A stretch of 64,000 bases of DNA, taken from NCBI GenBank assembly GCA_920105625.2, contig OV050030.1, positions 162,759,863 through 162,823,862 of the forward strand. Reading direction: 5' to 3'. The notes below the pieces were generated by a model. That model ran no database searches. It saw only the letters and a program-made list of their open reading frames with translations, and was not told the DNA's origin. Source of the stretch: Clusia tigrina (lineage: Eukaryota > Arthropoda > Insecta > Diptera > Clusiidae). The position numbers and the translations under genes are program-made. Position 1 is the first letter of the stretch. Every line of letters begins with the position of its first letter. This document shows positions 1 through 13,553 of this stretch, piece by piece.

Positions 1-302
1 GCCCCCATCTAACATTTGCAACTTCGAAAGGTGCATATCTATTAGTAAATTCCATGTTGCTAAAGGCATTGGTACATAAATTTTATCCGGTGGATAGTTA
101 ATATGTTGCCTTCCCTAGCGAGCTGATCAGATTTAAAATTACCTTCAATATTTCTGTGTCCCGGCACCCAGATCAGCAAAGCGTTAACGTATTCCAACAA
201 TTCGTTTAATAGTTTATGGGATTGTAGTATAGTTTTTGAAGATTGTCTTACCGTCTCTAACGCTTTTAAAGCCGCTTTGCTATCCGAGTAGATATATATA
301 TT
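1..302 (-). pseudogene. LINE-A fragment: C-terminal part of RNase H domain
   Basis: Reading the minus strand from about 302, the frame gives YIYSDSKAALKALETV, then a helix-rich stretch, then WVPGHRNIEGN and SDQLARE. These are the second-Asp region and the GH(R)xIxGN region of the RNase H domain found at the end of ORF2 in non-LTR retrotransposons of the I/LOA/Jockey group. The fragment runs off the window edge. Its N-terminal continuation is not adjacent; it lies at 4818-5337 on the same strand, so the 4.5 kb between the two was inserted into this LINE. The split falls inside a TA-rich codon run (Ile-Tyr-Ile-Tyr). The domain identity is clear; the exact clade is inferred. Confidence 0.8.
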
Positions 303-526
303 AACAGAAAAAGTCTACGTACAACATATGAAAATATCAAATTGAAGTAATTTATTCAATTTCGGGATGATTTTTTAAAATTTTGTTGATGCAGTATCAT
401 AGTCTTCTAGATTTACTGTATATTTGCCAAAAAAAAGATTGGCAAAAACAACAACAAACAAAAAATATCTGAACTTAAATCCAAAACGAGTACAGAAGTC
501 CGAAGTCGGGTTAGACCGACTTCGAA

Positions 527-2117
527 ATACCCTTTACCTTTTCTTGTGCGTGCGAGTTCAAGAATGAGGATGTTTTCTTCATAAATCTTCATTAAGAGCA
601 TATTCAAGGTAATTTTTGGAAGGGTACCTTGAAATGATTATATCGACCCCTTTTCTTGTGTAAGGCTTTCTAGTGACAATATAACCACTAATATAAAATT
701 TCGTCAAAAAAATTGTGTAGGTCGAAAGTTATAATATGTCAATAGTGGGCGTGGCTGTAAAAATAACACGCCCATTTTTTGTGTAGTGTTTAATGTTAGT
801 ACCCGCAACCTTCCTGTGAAATTTCGTTGAGAAATCTTTAATAGGAACACAGTAATGATTTTTGGATAATTGTGGGCGTGGCAGTTGTATTATGATTTTC
901 ATATTCTGCACACATACTATTAAGGATCCCATGTGTATTTCTGCCAATTTTTATTCCGCTGGCATCAATGCGAGCATAGGTAGATTCATTTTAGTTTTAG
1001 ACCCGAAAGTTCCCTATATCAAAAGTGGGCGTGTTTTTCTCTGATCAGCCCCATTTGTTGCAGATAGCTTTATAATGCCCACATGTTCCTTCCCGTACAA
1101 TTTCGTTCGTAAATCTCTAACAGATCTTAAGTTATTAATATTTGCAAATAGTGGGCGTGGTAGTTAATATATACCACCCACTTTTTGCACAGTTTTAATA
1201 GGACCCACATCTCCATAACCCTACGTCTCCACGGGCATTTTTGGTGGCATGCCATTGGCAATTTCAAGCAAATTGCCAATGGAGACTCCAAATTGCTTCA
1301 AGTTGGCAATTTATGTTATGCAATATGTTATGCCATAAATTGCCAACGTGCTGTGTTGCAATCAGTTGTCGTTTTGTTTGTTTGACAGCCTTTTTTCATT
1401 TTTTCGTGACGCTCACAGTGGAAGCATCGTTGGACATTTTCGTTTTACTGCATCTATTAAATTAATAAAAACGCTAAAATGATTGGAGACTGTGCATTTG
1501 CATTCTTTGTAATAAAGGATTCACCCAGAATTTCGGTTTCCTTCTTTTTTCCTCTTCATCGTTAAATAAAAAAATTTTTCAAGCGTGGGTACAGCGAACT
1601 AGATTGCTTGACGGCATTTTCAAAAGGACAATGGCATAACATCGCAATTCCCACCATTAAAATATTGCCAACCATTGCAATCAAATTTGACAGATGTTAT
1701 GCCATCAAAAATTGCCCGTGGAGACGTAGGGTAACTGCCAAATAATGTCAAGATTCCGTCAATGGGACCGAAGTTATAGTAATTTTAAAAAAGGTGAAAA
1801 AAGGTTCTTATATGGGAGGTAGGCGTGGTCTTTGTCCAAACCGGCACATATAGCAATCTGGTTCTGTACATTTGTGCAAAACACACTTTTGCAAAATTTC
1901 ATTAAGATAGCTCTTACGGTGTAGAAAAAAAGTGGCCACAGACGGACAGACGGATAAACGGACGGACAAAATAAAAATTGCTTAGAAAGTGATTCTGATC
2001 ATATCTGTATATATATGTTCATACCTACCACGCCTCCTTCTTGAAATTGCAACCCCTCTCAAAAGCACAAAGTTAGTATACCCTACTTACCTTTTTTAAA
2101 GGTAAAGGGTAGGGTAT
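527..2117 (-). repeat. 1.5-kb non-coding interspersed repeat, copy A (inverted relative to the copies at 44.7 and 59.2 kb)
   Basis: One end reads ATACCCTTTACCTTTTC and the other carries a small palindrome of the same motif (ACCTTTTTTAAAGGTAAAGGGT). The interior is non-coding and studded with GTGGGCGTGG boxes, and it has a GACGGACAGACGGA microsatellite near 1930-1965. It matches the reverse complement of 44721-46093 and 59235-60725 over most of its length. It is split by a MITE at 1219-1731. No ORF is conserved between copies, so coding function is unlikely. Similar GTCC-microsatellite repeats are common in flies, but I cannot name this family. Confidence 0.7.
1219..1731. mobile_element. 513-bp MITE, PIF/Harbinger-like (TAA target duplication)
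   Basis: The ends are perfect inverted repeats, CCCTACGTCTCCACGGGCA on the left and its complement on the right, with TAA on each side (1216-1218 and 1732-1734). The element interrupts the 1.5-kb repeat; the two other copies in this window (near 45090 and 59620) show the uninterrupted site, with a single TAA and no insert. The interior has nested palindromes built on ATTGGCAATTT / AAATTGCCAAT and no coding capacity. TIR plus a 3-bp TWA duplication is the PIF/Harbinger signature, so the class is inferred from the ends only. Confidence 0.75.
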
Positions 2118-2134
2118 AAAGACGAAATCCAATG

Positions 2135-3353
2135 CAGAAAAAGTCTACGTACTAAAAGCATAAATGTACTTATTGAAACACCATTATTCCAAAAGATCAA
2201 GGCTGTTACTTCGGCAGTGGTATTTTCATTTCTAAATACTTTGAAATTAGAAGAAAAATTTTTTTGCGATTGAAGCTAAACGAAAGGAAATCAATGTCAG
2301 TGCACGAAAGATCATTGTGCATCCTTGGCAAGAAGGGAAAACATACCGTGAAATTCTATACAAACAGTTATTAATAACTTCTAAAAGACGGGTATATTAA
2401 TCTCAAAACCACGCTCTGGTAGTCCATCACCATTAAGTAACAGGGTAACCCAGGGTCTTATAGGGCAAGTAAAAGTCAATCCACGACTAATGGGAGCAGA
2501 ACTTGCGAAGGATGTTGAGGAGAGGCACATAAAAATATATATACATATGTTCCGATATTGTACCAAAAATTTAAAAAAACACAATTAACATTGACGTATC
2601 GCTCGCAAAAAAGCGTATGTTTCAATAGAGAATGGACTAAAATGACAAAGAATTTGCCAAAACATATTTAAATGAAGTGGAAAACTTCTGGAAGTAATTA
2701 ATGTTTTCTGACGAAAGCAAATTTTATATTTTTGGCTTTAAAGGACCTAAGATAGTTTGGCGGAGACCGGTGCAGCCTTCCAAAAAAATCATTTAACTAG
2801 CACAGTTAAACACAGCGGTAGAGGTGTGATTATCTGGGGTGCATAGCAGCTTCAGGAATTGGCAAATTCGAGTTTATTGAGAATAAAATGGACTACCTAA
2901 ATATCTTCCAATAGACTGAACTGAGAATGAAGACCAGCGCAAAAATCTTTCCATAGATCCTTCATTTTACTTCCTGCACAACAAAGACCGAAAGCATACA
3001 GCAGAGATAGTGAAGGTTTGTCTCTTTATAATGCACCCCATAAGTTGACACGCCTCTAAAATCACCCGAGTTAAATCTGATTGAACATTTATATGGTTTA
3101 CTAGAACGGCGCATTCGAAACCACAATATTCGAGGAAATATAATACTATGCTCAAGGACTTAATTCCGGCCAAGTGGGCAAACATTACCACAGAGACCGA
3201 AAAATTGGTCTAATCAATGCCGAAATGTTTAGCAGAGGTGGTTATGAAAAAGGGTTACCCAACCAGCTATTAAATATTATTTGTTTTATATGAATTTTTA
3301 AAATTATTGATAATTTTTCCTGTCATTTATATTTTGTACGAAGACTTTTTCTG
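2135..3353 (+). pseudogene. Tc1-like transposon with degenerate transposase
   Basis: Ends are CAGAAAAAGTCTACGTAC (left) and the complement of CAGAAAAAGTCTTCGTAC (right), the same terminus as the element around it. Coding remnants in shifting plus frames follow the Tc1 order: a helix-turn-helix start near 2290-2350 (EGKTYREI), a basic RSGSPSPLSN stretch near 2412, the catalytic block FSDESKFYIFG near 2704-2736 with its Asp, and SPELNLIEHLYG near 3062-3097 with the terminal catalytic Glu. At least two frameshifts and several stops separate them, so no protein can be made. Length (1.2 kb) suits a Tc1-like unit with short TIRs. Confidence 0.75.
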
Positions 3354-3526
3354 TATTCAATTTCGCTCTTTTTGGATTTAAGTTCAGTTATTTTTTGTTT
3401 GTTGTTGTTTTAGCCAATGATACTGCATCAACAAAATTTTAAAAAATCTTCCCGAAATTGAATAAATAACTTCAATTTGATATTTTCATATGTTGTACGT
3501 AGACTTTTTCTGCTAAGTGTATACGA

Positions 3527-5337
<1,811 letters not shown>

Positions 5338-5402
<65 letters not shown>
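5338..5402. repeat. (TA)n microsatellite, left flank of Helitron
   Basis: Pure TA run immediately 5' of the Helitron sequence. A matching run lies at its 3' end, so the Helitron probably sits in a (TA)n tract or carries it as part of its ends. Confidence 0.9.
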
Positions 5403-5407
<5 letters not shown>

Positions 5408-8400
5408 GGGATGTGTGTATGTATGTAACGTATGGACTCCAAAACGGCTGGGCCGATTTTGATGAAATTTTCAGGGAATCTTCAGAATATTCAGGCGGGT
5501 GACACTGTGAAGTCTGATTTTTGATTTTCGGTCTGTGGGCGGAGGGGCGTGGCAAAATCCAATTTTCGTATTGTACTACCAATGACAATACATATATTAT
5601 TTTACACTTCCTTCAAAACCTCCGAAAGTGTTCCTTCAAAGCATGTCGAAAGACTTGCTGCCAATCGCTTCCGAATGGCTCAATCAATAGAAAGAATCGA
5701 TTTAAAGTTGGCGGCATTTCACTACAATAGGGACGATGACTACCGCAATCACAAGGACGTAGTGATTGGCGCAATGGACAAAGTTTGCTTACATTGTCGT
5801 GCTGTGAAGTTCACTTAGGAATCCCCGGGAATGTTTTGTTCGAACGGTAAAGTTGTTTTGCCACCAATGATTGAGCCGCCTGAACCCCTACAAAGTTACA
5901 TTTCTAGAGCCAATCCGATTTCCGAGCACTTCCTTCAAAACATCCGAAAGTACAGCTCATGCTTTCAAATGACGTCTTTCGGAGCAATTAATATCATCAA
6001 CAACGCCGGTTACATGCCCACCTTCAAAGTGCAAGGCCAAATCTACCACAGAATTGGATCGTTGTTCCCACTTCCCAATGATGATGCCAAGTTCCTCCAA
6101 ATTTATTTCACTGGCAATGAAGCTACAGAAGTTGAACAGCGTTGCGCAATCAGTACTGAAGTCAGACGGGAAATCGTTTCGAGTCTTCAAGCTACGTTAC
6201 ACGAACACAACAGCGTCATCCGTCTATTCAAAACAGCCCTAGACCAGATGCCGGCAGAGGATTATACGGTTGTGATAAGAGCTGACAAGACACCGGCTGG
6301 TGAGCATGAGCGGCGCTTCAATGCACCGGTGATAGGTGACGTCGCAGTTGTTATGGTCGGCACAGACTTCGAGCGACGCGATATCATCATCCATCGGCGG
6401 AATGCAAGTGTTCAACGTATTGCGGAAACTCATCGATCGTATGATGCACTACAATATCCAGTGCTTTTTCCACGGGGTGAGAATGGGTATCATTTCAACG
6501 TAATGCAGATGAACCCCAACTTAAATGTAGAGTCGACAAAAAAAGATTCCTGTATGGACTTTTATGCCTATCGCCTTATGATCAGGCCAAATGAATGGAA
6601 TTATTGATTGAAATGTCGTGAAGTCTTCCATCAATTCATTGTCGACAGGTATGCGAAAATTGAAAGTGAACGCCTGCTCTTCATTCGGTTGAATCAGCAA
6701 AAGCTACGCCTCGAAGAATGTGTCCACTTGCGTGATGCGATCGATAATGATGGAAACGCTGCGAATATCGGCCAAATGGTGATCTTGCCAGCGACACACA
6801 CAGGCAGTCCGCGACACATGCATCAGTACGCTCAAGATGCTATGACATACGTGCGCAAGTATGGATGGCCAGACCTCTTCATCACTTTCACATTCAAGCC
6901 AGCATGGAAAGACATCACCGACCTTTTATTTACCGGCCAAAGTAAAACACATAGACACGATATCCTCGCCTCGAAACAAAAGTTGACAAGGCTGATGGAT
7001 GTCATCACCAAAAATCACATATTTGGCGAAACTCAGTGCTGGATGTACTCGGTTGAATGGCAGAAGCGAGGCCTGCCACACGCCCATATTTTAGTCTGGC
7101 TAAAACAAAAAATCATGCCAACACAAATTGATGACGTGATTTCCGCAGAACTCCCGAATCCCACAGCAGATCCGGTTCTATTTGAATCAATCCGAAAACA
7201 CATGATCCACGGGCCTTGCGGTGAACTGAACACAAATTCAAAGAAGTCAAGTGTACAAAGCGCTATCCACGCGAGCTGCTCCAAGAAACTCAAACAGGGG
7301 GCGATGGATATCCTCTGTATAGGCGAAGAAAGGTGGATGACGGTGGATACACAACTACAATTAAAATGCGCAATGTAGATGTGACGTCGATAACAGATGG
7401 ACCGTGCCCTATTCACCGCTGCTTTCAAAAATGTTTGATGCCCACATCAATGTTGAGTACTGTCATTCGGTGAAGTCGATCAAATATATTTGCAAATACG
7501 TCAACATCGGCAGCAACATGGCAGTATTCGGGCTTGCCAATCAAACTGACGATATCACGCAATTCTAGATGGGGCGTTACATCAGCAGCAATGAAGCAGT
7601 TTGGCGTATACTTTCATTCAACATCTACGAGCGATATCCAACAGTTCAACATCTAGCTGTTCATTTGGAAAATGGCCAGCGTGTTTATTTCACCGAACGA
7701 AATGCTGAAAATAGATCCGAACAGCCGCCACACACCACTCTCACCGCTTTCTTTGAATTGTGTGCAACCGACAATTTCGCCAAGACTTTAATATATCCTG
7801 AAATCTCCAAATATTACAGTTGGAACACGTCGTCGAAGAAGTTCATGGGAAGAAAGCATGGTGCGATTGTCGCAGAATATGCTGGTGTGCATTCTTCTCA
7901 TGCTTTGGGAGGTGTCTACACCGTTCACCCGAATAATGCTGAATGCTATTATTTGCGATTGTTATTGCATACGATTAAAGGTCCAACATCATTCGCCGCC
8001 TTGAAAACTATCAATGGAAATGAATGTCAGACTTGTAGAGAAGCGTGTTTCCGATTGGGCCTGCTTGAAAGTGATCAGCATTGGAACACAACGCTAACAG
8101 AGGCGTCACTCAGGTGTCACCCAAAACAAATACGCACTTTGTTTACGATAATTTTAACAACATATTCACCATCTAATCCACGAGAACTGTGGGAAACGCA
8201 TCGCGAAAGCTTAGGTGAAGACATTCTCAGGCAAGCACGCGCAACTTATCCTAACCAGGAGTTTTCGGACGAGATTTTCAACCAAACTCTACTGCTGATT
8301 GAGGACATGTGCATATCCATCAACAAAAAAGTCCTTATTCAATTTGGAATGCCGGCTCCGACACGAGACATAAACAGTGTTCAAGACAGAGACCTGGTGC

Positions 8401-10048
8401 GAGAACAGCACTTCGATGTCAACCAGCAACAACAATATGTCGAAACTCGAACAAGACGGTTGGTTGATGATCAAAAAACTGCTTACGCAAAAATCATGCA
8501 ACGGGTAACAAACGGAAATGGCGGACTTTTTTTCTCGATGCACCAGGAGGAACAGGCAAAACATTCCTTATCAATCTAATATTGGCGTCGGTTCGAATGC
8601 AGAATTGGATTGCACTCGCAGTGGCATCATCGGGAATTGCATCAACGCTATTGGACGGCGGACGCACTGCACACTCAGCACTGGAACTTCCATTGAATTT
8701 GAACCAGGCAGAAACACCAACTTGCAACATCAGCAAAAACTCCGGCATGGCCACAATCCTTCAAACGTGCAAAATTATCATTTGGGACGAATGCACAATG
8801 GTTCATAAGAAATTAATCGAAGCGCTTGACCGGACTCTACGTGATTTTCGGGGAAACAACCTACCGATGGGAGGCGCTCTTATTCTTCTTGCTGGTGATT
8901 TCCGCCAAACTTTGCCCGTTATTCCAAGATAAATGCCCGCAGATGAGCTGAACGCATGCTTGAAAGCTTCATATCTTTGGAACCGAGTCGAGAAAATCAC
9001 GCTATCAACGAACATGCGTGTGCATTTGTTGCAAGACCCGTCTGCCCAAACATTTTCAAAACAACTTTTGGACATCGGAAATGGAAAAATTGCAATTGAT
9101 CGCGCCACGAACGAGATTTCGTTCCCGCCTAACTTCTGTCAAATGCAAATGAATATTCAAGCCGTTGTGAACAAGGTATTCACAAGTCTAATAACCTCCT
9201 ACAAAAATCCGGATAGGATGTGCGAACGTGCAATTTTGGCACCAAAAAATGATGATGTCAACAAGCTCAATGAGCAAATTGAAACTGCCCGGCAAAATAA
9301 TCAAATACAAATCGATCGACACAGTAATGGATGAAGAACAAGCCGTCAATTATCCCACTGAATTTTTGAATTCATTAGAACCACCCGGAATGCCACCGCA
9401 TGTACTAACATTAAAGGTTGGATCACCGGTAGTTCTTATTCGCAACTTAAACGCACCAAAGTTATGCAACGGAACCAGATTGACCATCAAAAACTGTTCA
9501 CCAAATTTAATCGAGGCAACAATCATCGGTGGCAAATGCAAAGGCGAAGACGTACTTATTCCACGAATTCCGATGATTTCCAACGATTAAACATTCCAAT
9601 TCAAGCGGCTCAAATTCCCTTTGCGTCTTGCCTTTGCTATTACCATAAACAAAGCACAAGGCCAATCATTGACTATTGCTGGCTTAATTTTTGAAAATTC
9701 ATGTGTTTCACACGGCCAGTTGTATGTAGCTTGGTCCCGAGTTGGCACGCCAAAAAATTTATACGTTTTTACACCAAATAAAAAAACAAAAAACATTGTT
9801 TATCCGCTGGCCTTAAGATGAAGTAATAAATAAATATAATTTCCAATTTGCCTTAAATACGTGTGTTTCTTTTTTGATTGAGCCCATATCTACACCATAT
9901 GTAAGTTATTCTGTGAAAAAACTTTATGATAGGTATTCCATGGATTTTTATTTAAAGGTCGTAAATTTCGTTAAAAGCTCTATTTAAATCGTGTGGTAAT
10001 ACAACACTAATGTTTGCTTAGGGCCAGCAACGCGGACCGGGTCAGCTA

Positions 10049-10049
<1 letters not shown>
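5403..10049 (+). mobile_element. Helitron rolling-circle transposon, decayed
   Basis: About 4.65 kb. The 5' part contains a block (AAACGGCTGGGCCGATTTTG near 5440) that I associate with insect Helitron leaders. It encodes Rep and Pif1-type helicase domains in the Helitron order and ends GGTCAGCTAG followed by T, matching the CTRR|T 3' end with a short GC-rich stem candidate just before it (10030-10045). A clean 5' TC start is not visible because the element abuts (TA)n. There is no terminal inverted repeat, as expected. The 3' end is well supported; the 5' end is approximate. Confidence 0.85.
5549..9821 (+). pseudogene. Helitron Rep-helicase (RepHel), interrupted by stops and frameshifts
   Basis: An N-terminal Helitron-like domain has a CLHCRAVKF zinc-like motif near 5790. 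The Rep domain has the two-histidine motif GLPHAHILVWL (His codons 7079-7087) and the two-tyrosine motif SIKYICKYVNIG (Tyr codons 7485 and 7497). The Pif1-type helicase has Walker A DAPGGTGKTFL (8537-8569), Walker B IIWDECTM (near 8780), GDFRQTLPVIP (near 8895) and a C-terminal AITINKAQGQSL / GQLYVAWSRV region near 9640-9740. Lesions: in-frame stops at 5816, 6605, 8930 and 9588, frameshifts near 7245, 7390 and 9300, and a one-base slip in a T run at 8526-8533. All catalytic motifs survive but no continuous protein can be made, so this is a relatively recent loss. Confidence 0.9.

Positions 10050-10127
<78 letters not shown>
10050..10127. repeat. (TA)n microsatellite, right flank of Helitron
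   Basis: Pure TA run from the T after the Helitron CTAG end to the point where BEL/Pao coding sequence begins abruptly. Confidence 0.9.
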
Positions 10128-10131
<4 letters not shown>

Positions 10132-11127
10132 CCAAGTCAAGATCCGGTAGACCGTTTAATGATTCGCCAACCATAAAATGGCCTGGTGTTAGCACTGCAC
10201 AATCGTTGACGTCAGAGGGTATCCAGCAAATAGGTCGAGAGTTTACGCAGGCTTCAACCTCTGTTAGAACTGTTGCGAATTCTTCGTACTAAAGAAGAGT
10301 AGAGTCTAAGGCACGCTTGAGGTGGTATTTGATGCGCTTTATACCTGCCTAACAATTACGACCCATGTGCGCTGCGCTTGGTGGGTTAAAGTGCCAAGTA
10401 GTTTGAGCGTCAGCGAAGTAAGACGTCAGATTGACGTTACCGATGCAGCGTTCAAATGCAGCACGCAACTCCCTTTCAGCTCCGACAAAATTGGTGCCAT
10501 TGTCGGAATAAATGTGTTGGCAATAACCTCTTTGATTGGTGAAACGCTTGAAAGCGGCGATAAAACTAACTGTGGAGAGATATCCTACCAATTCCAAGTG
10601 CATTGCGCCTGTACTCATGCATATCAAAAAACATACGTACGCCTTCGTTGACTTCGCGCCTCTTCCATGTGAAAATTTTATCCTGTACGGACCAGCAAAG
10701 TCAACTGCACTTTGAAGGAAACATCGTGTACTGGTAACAAGACTCAACGGTAGGTCGGACATCTGTTGTTGCAGCGGTTTGCGATTCAGTCGTTTACATC
10801 GTACGCAATGGCGATATATCCCTCGAACGAGGCTTCGGATATCAGGGACCCAGAATCGGCTGCTTGCATCATTTGCGGCCCGGCGTGCAACATAGCAACG
10901 TGGATTTCAGCGGCGATAACTTTGGCGAGTGACGAATTCTTGGGCAATATCATCGGGTGTGTGATATCGTTTGAACAGGGTGCCTTTTTAATACGCCCAC
11001 CTACTCGAAGAATGCCTTCAGCATCTAGAAATGGCTGAAGGTGAACAAGACTGCTGCGCATGGGCTTCTTCAATCTGCAACTAGAAATTTCTTGCACGAA
11101 AACGTTAGATTGGGAGTACCTTACCAA
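10128..11127 (-). pseudogene. BEL-1 integrase (partial)
   Basis: The N-terminal part (10786-11127) contains HPMILPKNSSLAKVIAAEIH and a following His-containing stretch, the zinc-binding region. The core follows with VDFAGPYRIKF (first catalytic Asp), then IYSDNGTNFVGAE (second Asp). The third catalytic position should follow PPSAAHMGR; there the frame reads N-C-stop-A-G-I-K-R, so the expected Glu codon is TAG. Downstream residues CVNSRPI and LTPGHFMVGESLN are typical of the BEL integrase tail. The frame breaks between the zinc region and core and is cut off at 10128. It cannot integrate anything. Confidence 0.85.
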
Positions 11128-12262
11128 TACGAACTCAGCAAATTTCCGGGCCGGTTAACGGTCCAAATAGCCGTGCGGCTGCATAGGTCTGACGAATTCG
11201 TATTGTAAGAGTGAATTCGGGTTACCAAGTCCCACTCTCGGCGGTTCGTGTTAAATGCGACATAGCCTTGCTGGATTTTTGCTCCAGCTACGTAGTATGT
11301 TGAGTGGGAGGTTGAAACCATAACCGATTTCCTTCTCGAAGCCAGCGTGGACCATGCCACCACAAGGAGTGAGTGAGCAGTTGCGAAGGCGTGAGACCCG
11401 TTGGGGGACAGTCTGCGGGTTTGTGCTCTGAGGCAACATGTCTCCAATGTTCTGATGGTAGAACCTCTTGTACATCCGCGACGCGATTTGCGACAAACAC
11501 TGACCAACGACTTGGGATACTTTGCAGTCAAGCCAAAGCTATTATGGAGTCGGTCCAAGCATACAGCCTTTCGAGTTTGCGGCCGAAACTTGTTTGTATT
11601 TGGCGAACTAGTTTTGCGCCTAGATGAGCTGCACAGAGTTCCAATCGGGGCAAGGAAGTAATCTTCAGAGGCGCCACCCTAGTTTTCGTAGCGATTAGCA
11701 CAACTTTCGCCTCATCGTTCGGCGCTTGGGTGCGGCAATAAATAGCGGCAGCATAAGCAGCTCCCGAAACGTCAGTGACAATATGGAACTAAGCGTTCGC
11801 AATTGAACTAATACTTAGCCAGCGACTTAGCTTGAGCGCTGAAAACGCCGCCAGCTCACGTCTATGTTTCAACCAGTCTGCAGCTACGTTAGTTGGTACC
11901 AACTCGTCCCAGTGTACATTTGAACGCCAAATTTTCTTCAACCATATGTTTGAGCGGATGGTACATGGGGCGATGAGTCCAAGCGTGTCGAGAATCTTGC
12001 TCGAATCGGAGAGGAAAATGCGCTTCGTCAGCTTGATCGGCAGCACTTCCAAATTAAATGCAATCGAAAGCGAGTCTTCGTCTGTATGCCAAATACAGCC
12101 CAGAGTGCGAATATCGTTTCCATCAGCCAAAAGGTGTGACACCTGTTTGGATGCATGCGGTATCTGTTCTGTTAATGGTTGGCAGTTTGTCGCCCACTTT
12201 CGGAGCTCGAAACCACTCTGAGAAACTACGTATGAAATGTCTCGCTGAACTACTGCTTGTTC
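11121..12262 (-). pseudogene. BEL-1 RT connection and RNase H region
   Basis: The block at 11789-12142 (LGCIWHTDEDSLSIAF, then KRIFLSDSSKILDTLGLIAP and WLKKIWRSNVHWDEL) is the BEL/Pao region after the RT palm. The RNase H-like stretch around 11121-11780 is broken between two frames, with fragments such as FVANRVADVQEV recognisable. No continuous frame joins it to the RT upstream or the integrase downstream. Confidence 0.7.
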
Positions 12263-13553
12263 TTACAGAGAGTCTGAGCCGGTCAGCAAATCGTCCACAT
12301 AAAAGTCGGACATAATGACCTTAGCGACGCTTTGGCAGGCGTCGCCTGCTTGCTGTGCTGTGCGATGTAGCGATTTCATGGCGAGGTGTGAACAAGAGGC
12401 CATCCCATAAGTGACCCTCAAAAGGCGATAGTCACGCAGTGGTTCTGATGAATGCTCACGCTGATAGTCAACATCCTGTTTAGCGACGTAGACCTGCCGA
12501 TACATCTTCTCGATGTCAACAATAAGACCGTAGCGATGAGTGCAAAAGCGAATCAAAACTGAGAAGAGGTCTTCTTGCAGCTGAGCGCCTACCATTAAAG
12601 CGTCATTCAAGGAATGCCCGGATGATGGCTTCATAGACTCGTTGAACACCACCTTAAGCTTTGTGGTAGCACTCGTTTCTTTCACCACTGCGTGATGCGG
12701 CATGTAGTAAGCGGTTTGCGTTGCTGGACCAGCCGGCTCCATATGGTCTAAGTCGATATCTTTCATGAACTTTCTGTACTCCTCGTGAAGTCGTTTGTTC
12801 GTAACGAACCTCCTTTCCATGCTTAGTAATGCCCGTACTGCTGCGTTTCGCGATTCACCAATCGGAACCTCGTGTTTGAACGGCAAACGTACTATGAATC
12901 GACCGTCGTCAGCGCGCTGGGTTGTATTGTCGAATAACCTCTCACAATAAAGCTCTTCAGCGGTGTAAAACTTTCGCGGCGGTAGCTCTTCAAGTTCCCA
13001 AAACTTGGTGAGAAGTTCAGTTAGCTGGATGTCACAATGCAGCGTTGAGACTACACCAGGTTGCTTTTGTGAATGAGTGGCGTTTCCAACCAATCGCGGT
13101 ATTCTGCGCCATCGGAGTGCTGCTTTGCCCCTTCTTCAGGCCATCCAGCAAGAACTTGTCCATCTCATCCATGCCAATCAAAACATCTATTGACCCAGGC
13201 TTAGAAAAGTTTGGATCAGCTAGCGGCAAATCACAAATATGCGCCCACGGTGATTCGAGTACAGCGGTAGTTGGAAGGTCATTTGTAATTTTGGGTAGAA
13301 TAAGCGTACTCACGTGAAAAGTTGAGTCTAATGACCTCGGCGACAAGCATACCTTGACTTCTCCCTTGGTACGACCTTCTTGAATCGATCCAATACTTGT
13401 GACACAAGCTGACGATGAACTTCTAGGTAGACGAAGGCGTTGGACGTAGGATTCAGTGATGAACGAAGCATGTGAACCATTGTCGAGAAGCGCCCGAGCG
13501 GGTTGCCAGCGACCAGTGTGGTCTTGCAAATAAACCTCAGCAGTAGCCAGCAA
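12263..13553 (-). pseudogene. BEL-1 aspartic protease and reverse transcriptase
   Basis: Protease part (13032-13553): ARALLDNGSHASFITESYV carries the active-site Asp in the BEL-type LLDxGS context; further on SIDVLIGMDEMDKFL and NTAIGW fit BEL proteases. RT part (12263-13093): the pre-RT box FWELEELPPRKFYTAEELYC, then RFIVRLPF, YYMPHHAVVKE, KVVFNESMK and FYVDDLLTGSDS with the catalytic YVDD. The two overlap in different frames near 13032-13093, so a frameshift separates protease from RT. The RT block itself is open for 276 codons, the best-preserved part of the element. Confidence 0.85.

Larger units (their letters stand above)
305..3512. mobile_element. Tc1-like element with long terminal inverted repeats, interior replaced by other TEs
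   Basis: The left end starts CAGAAAAAGTCTACGTAC and the right end finishes with its exact complement. The similarity continues inwards on both sides: about 305-480 pairs with about 3370-3512, with a ~40-bp extra segment in the left arm around 403-445. The arms are far longer than the 18-bp terminus, as in Tc1-like families with long inverted repeats. TA-containing flanks (TTAA on the left, CTAA on the right) fit TA-targeted insertion, with one mismatched terminal base. Between the arms lie the 1.5-kb repeat and a second Tc1-like element with the same terminus; no transposase belonging to the outer element was found. It sits in the RNase H region of LINE-A. Confidence 0.6.

Noticed and set aside
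862..1044. Small ORFs repeated at 45243-45579 and 59773-60109
   Set aside because: They recur because the 1.5-kb repeat recurs. Frames differ in length and carry substitutions without codon bias, so coding is unlikely.
1185..1465. Cys/His-containing small ORFs suggesting a zinc peptide
   Set aside because: They fall inside the palindromic MITE and its flank, and read through its inverted repeats.
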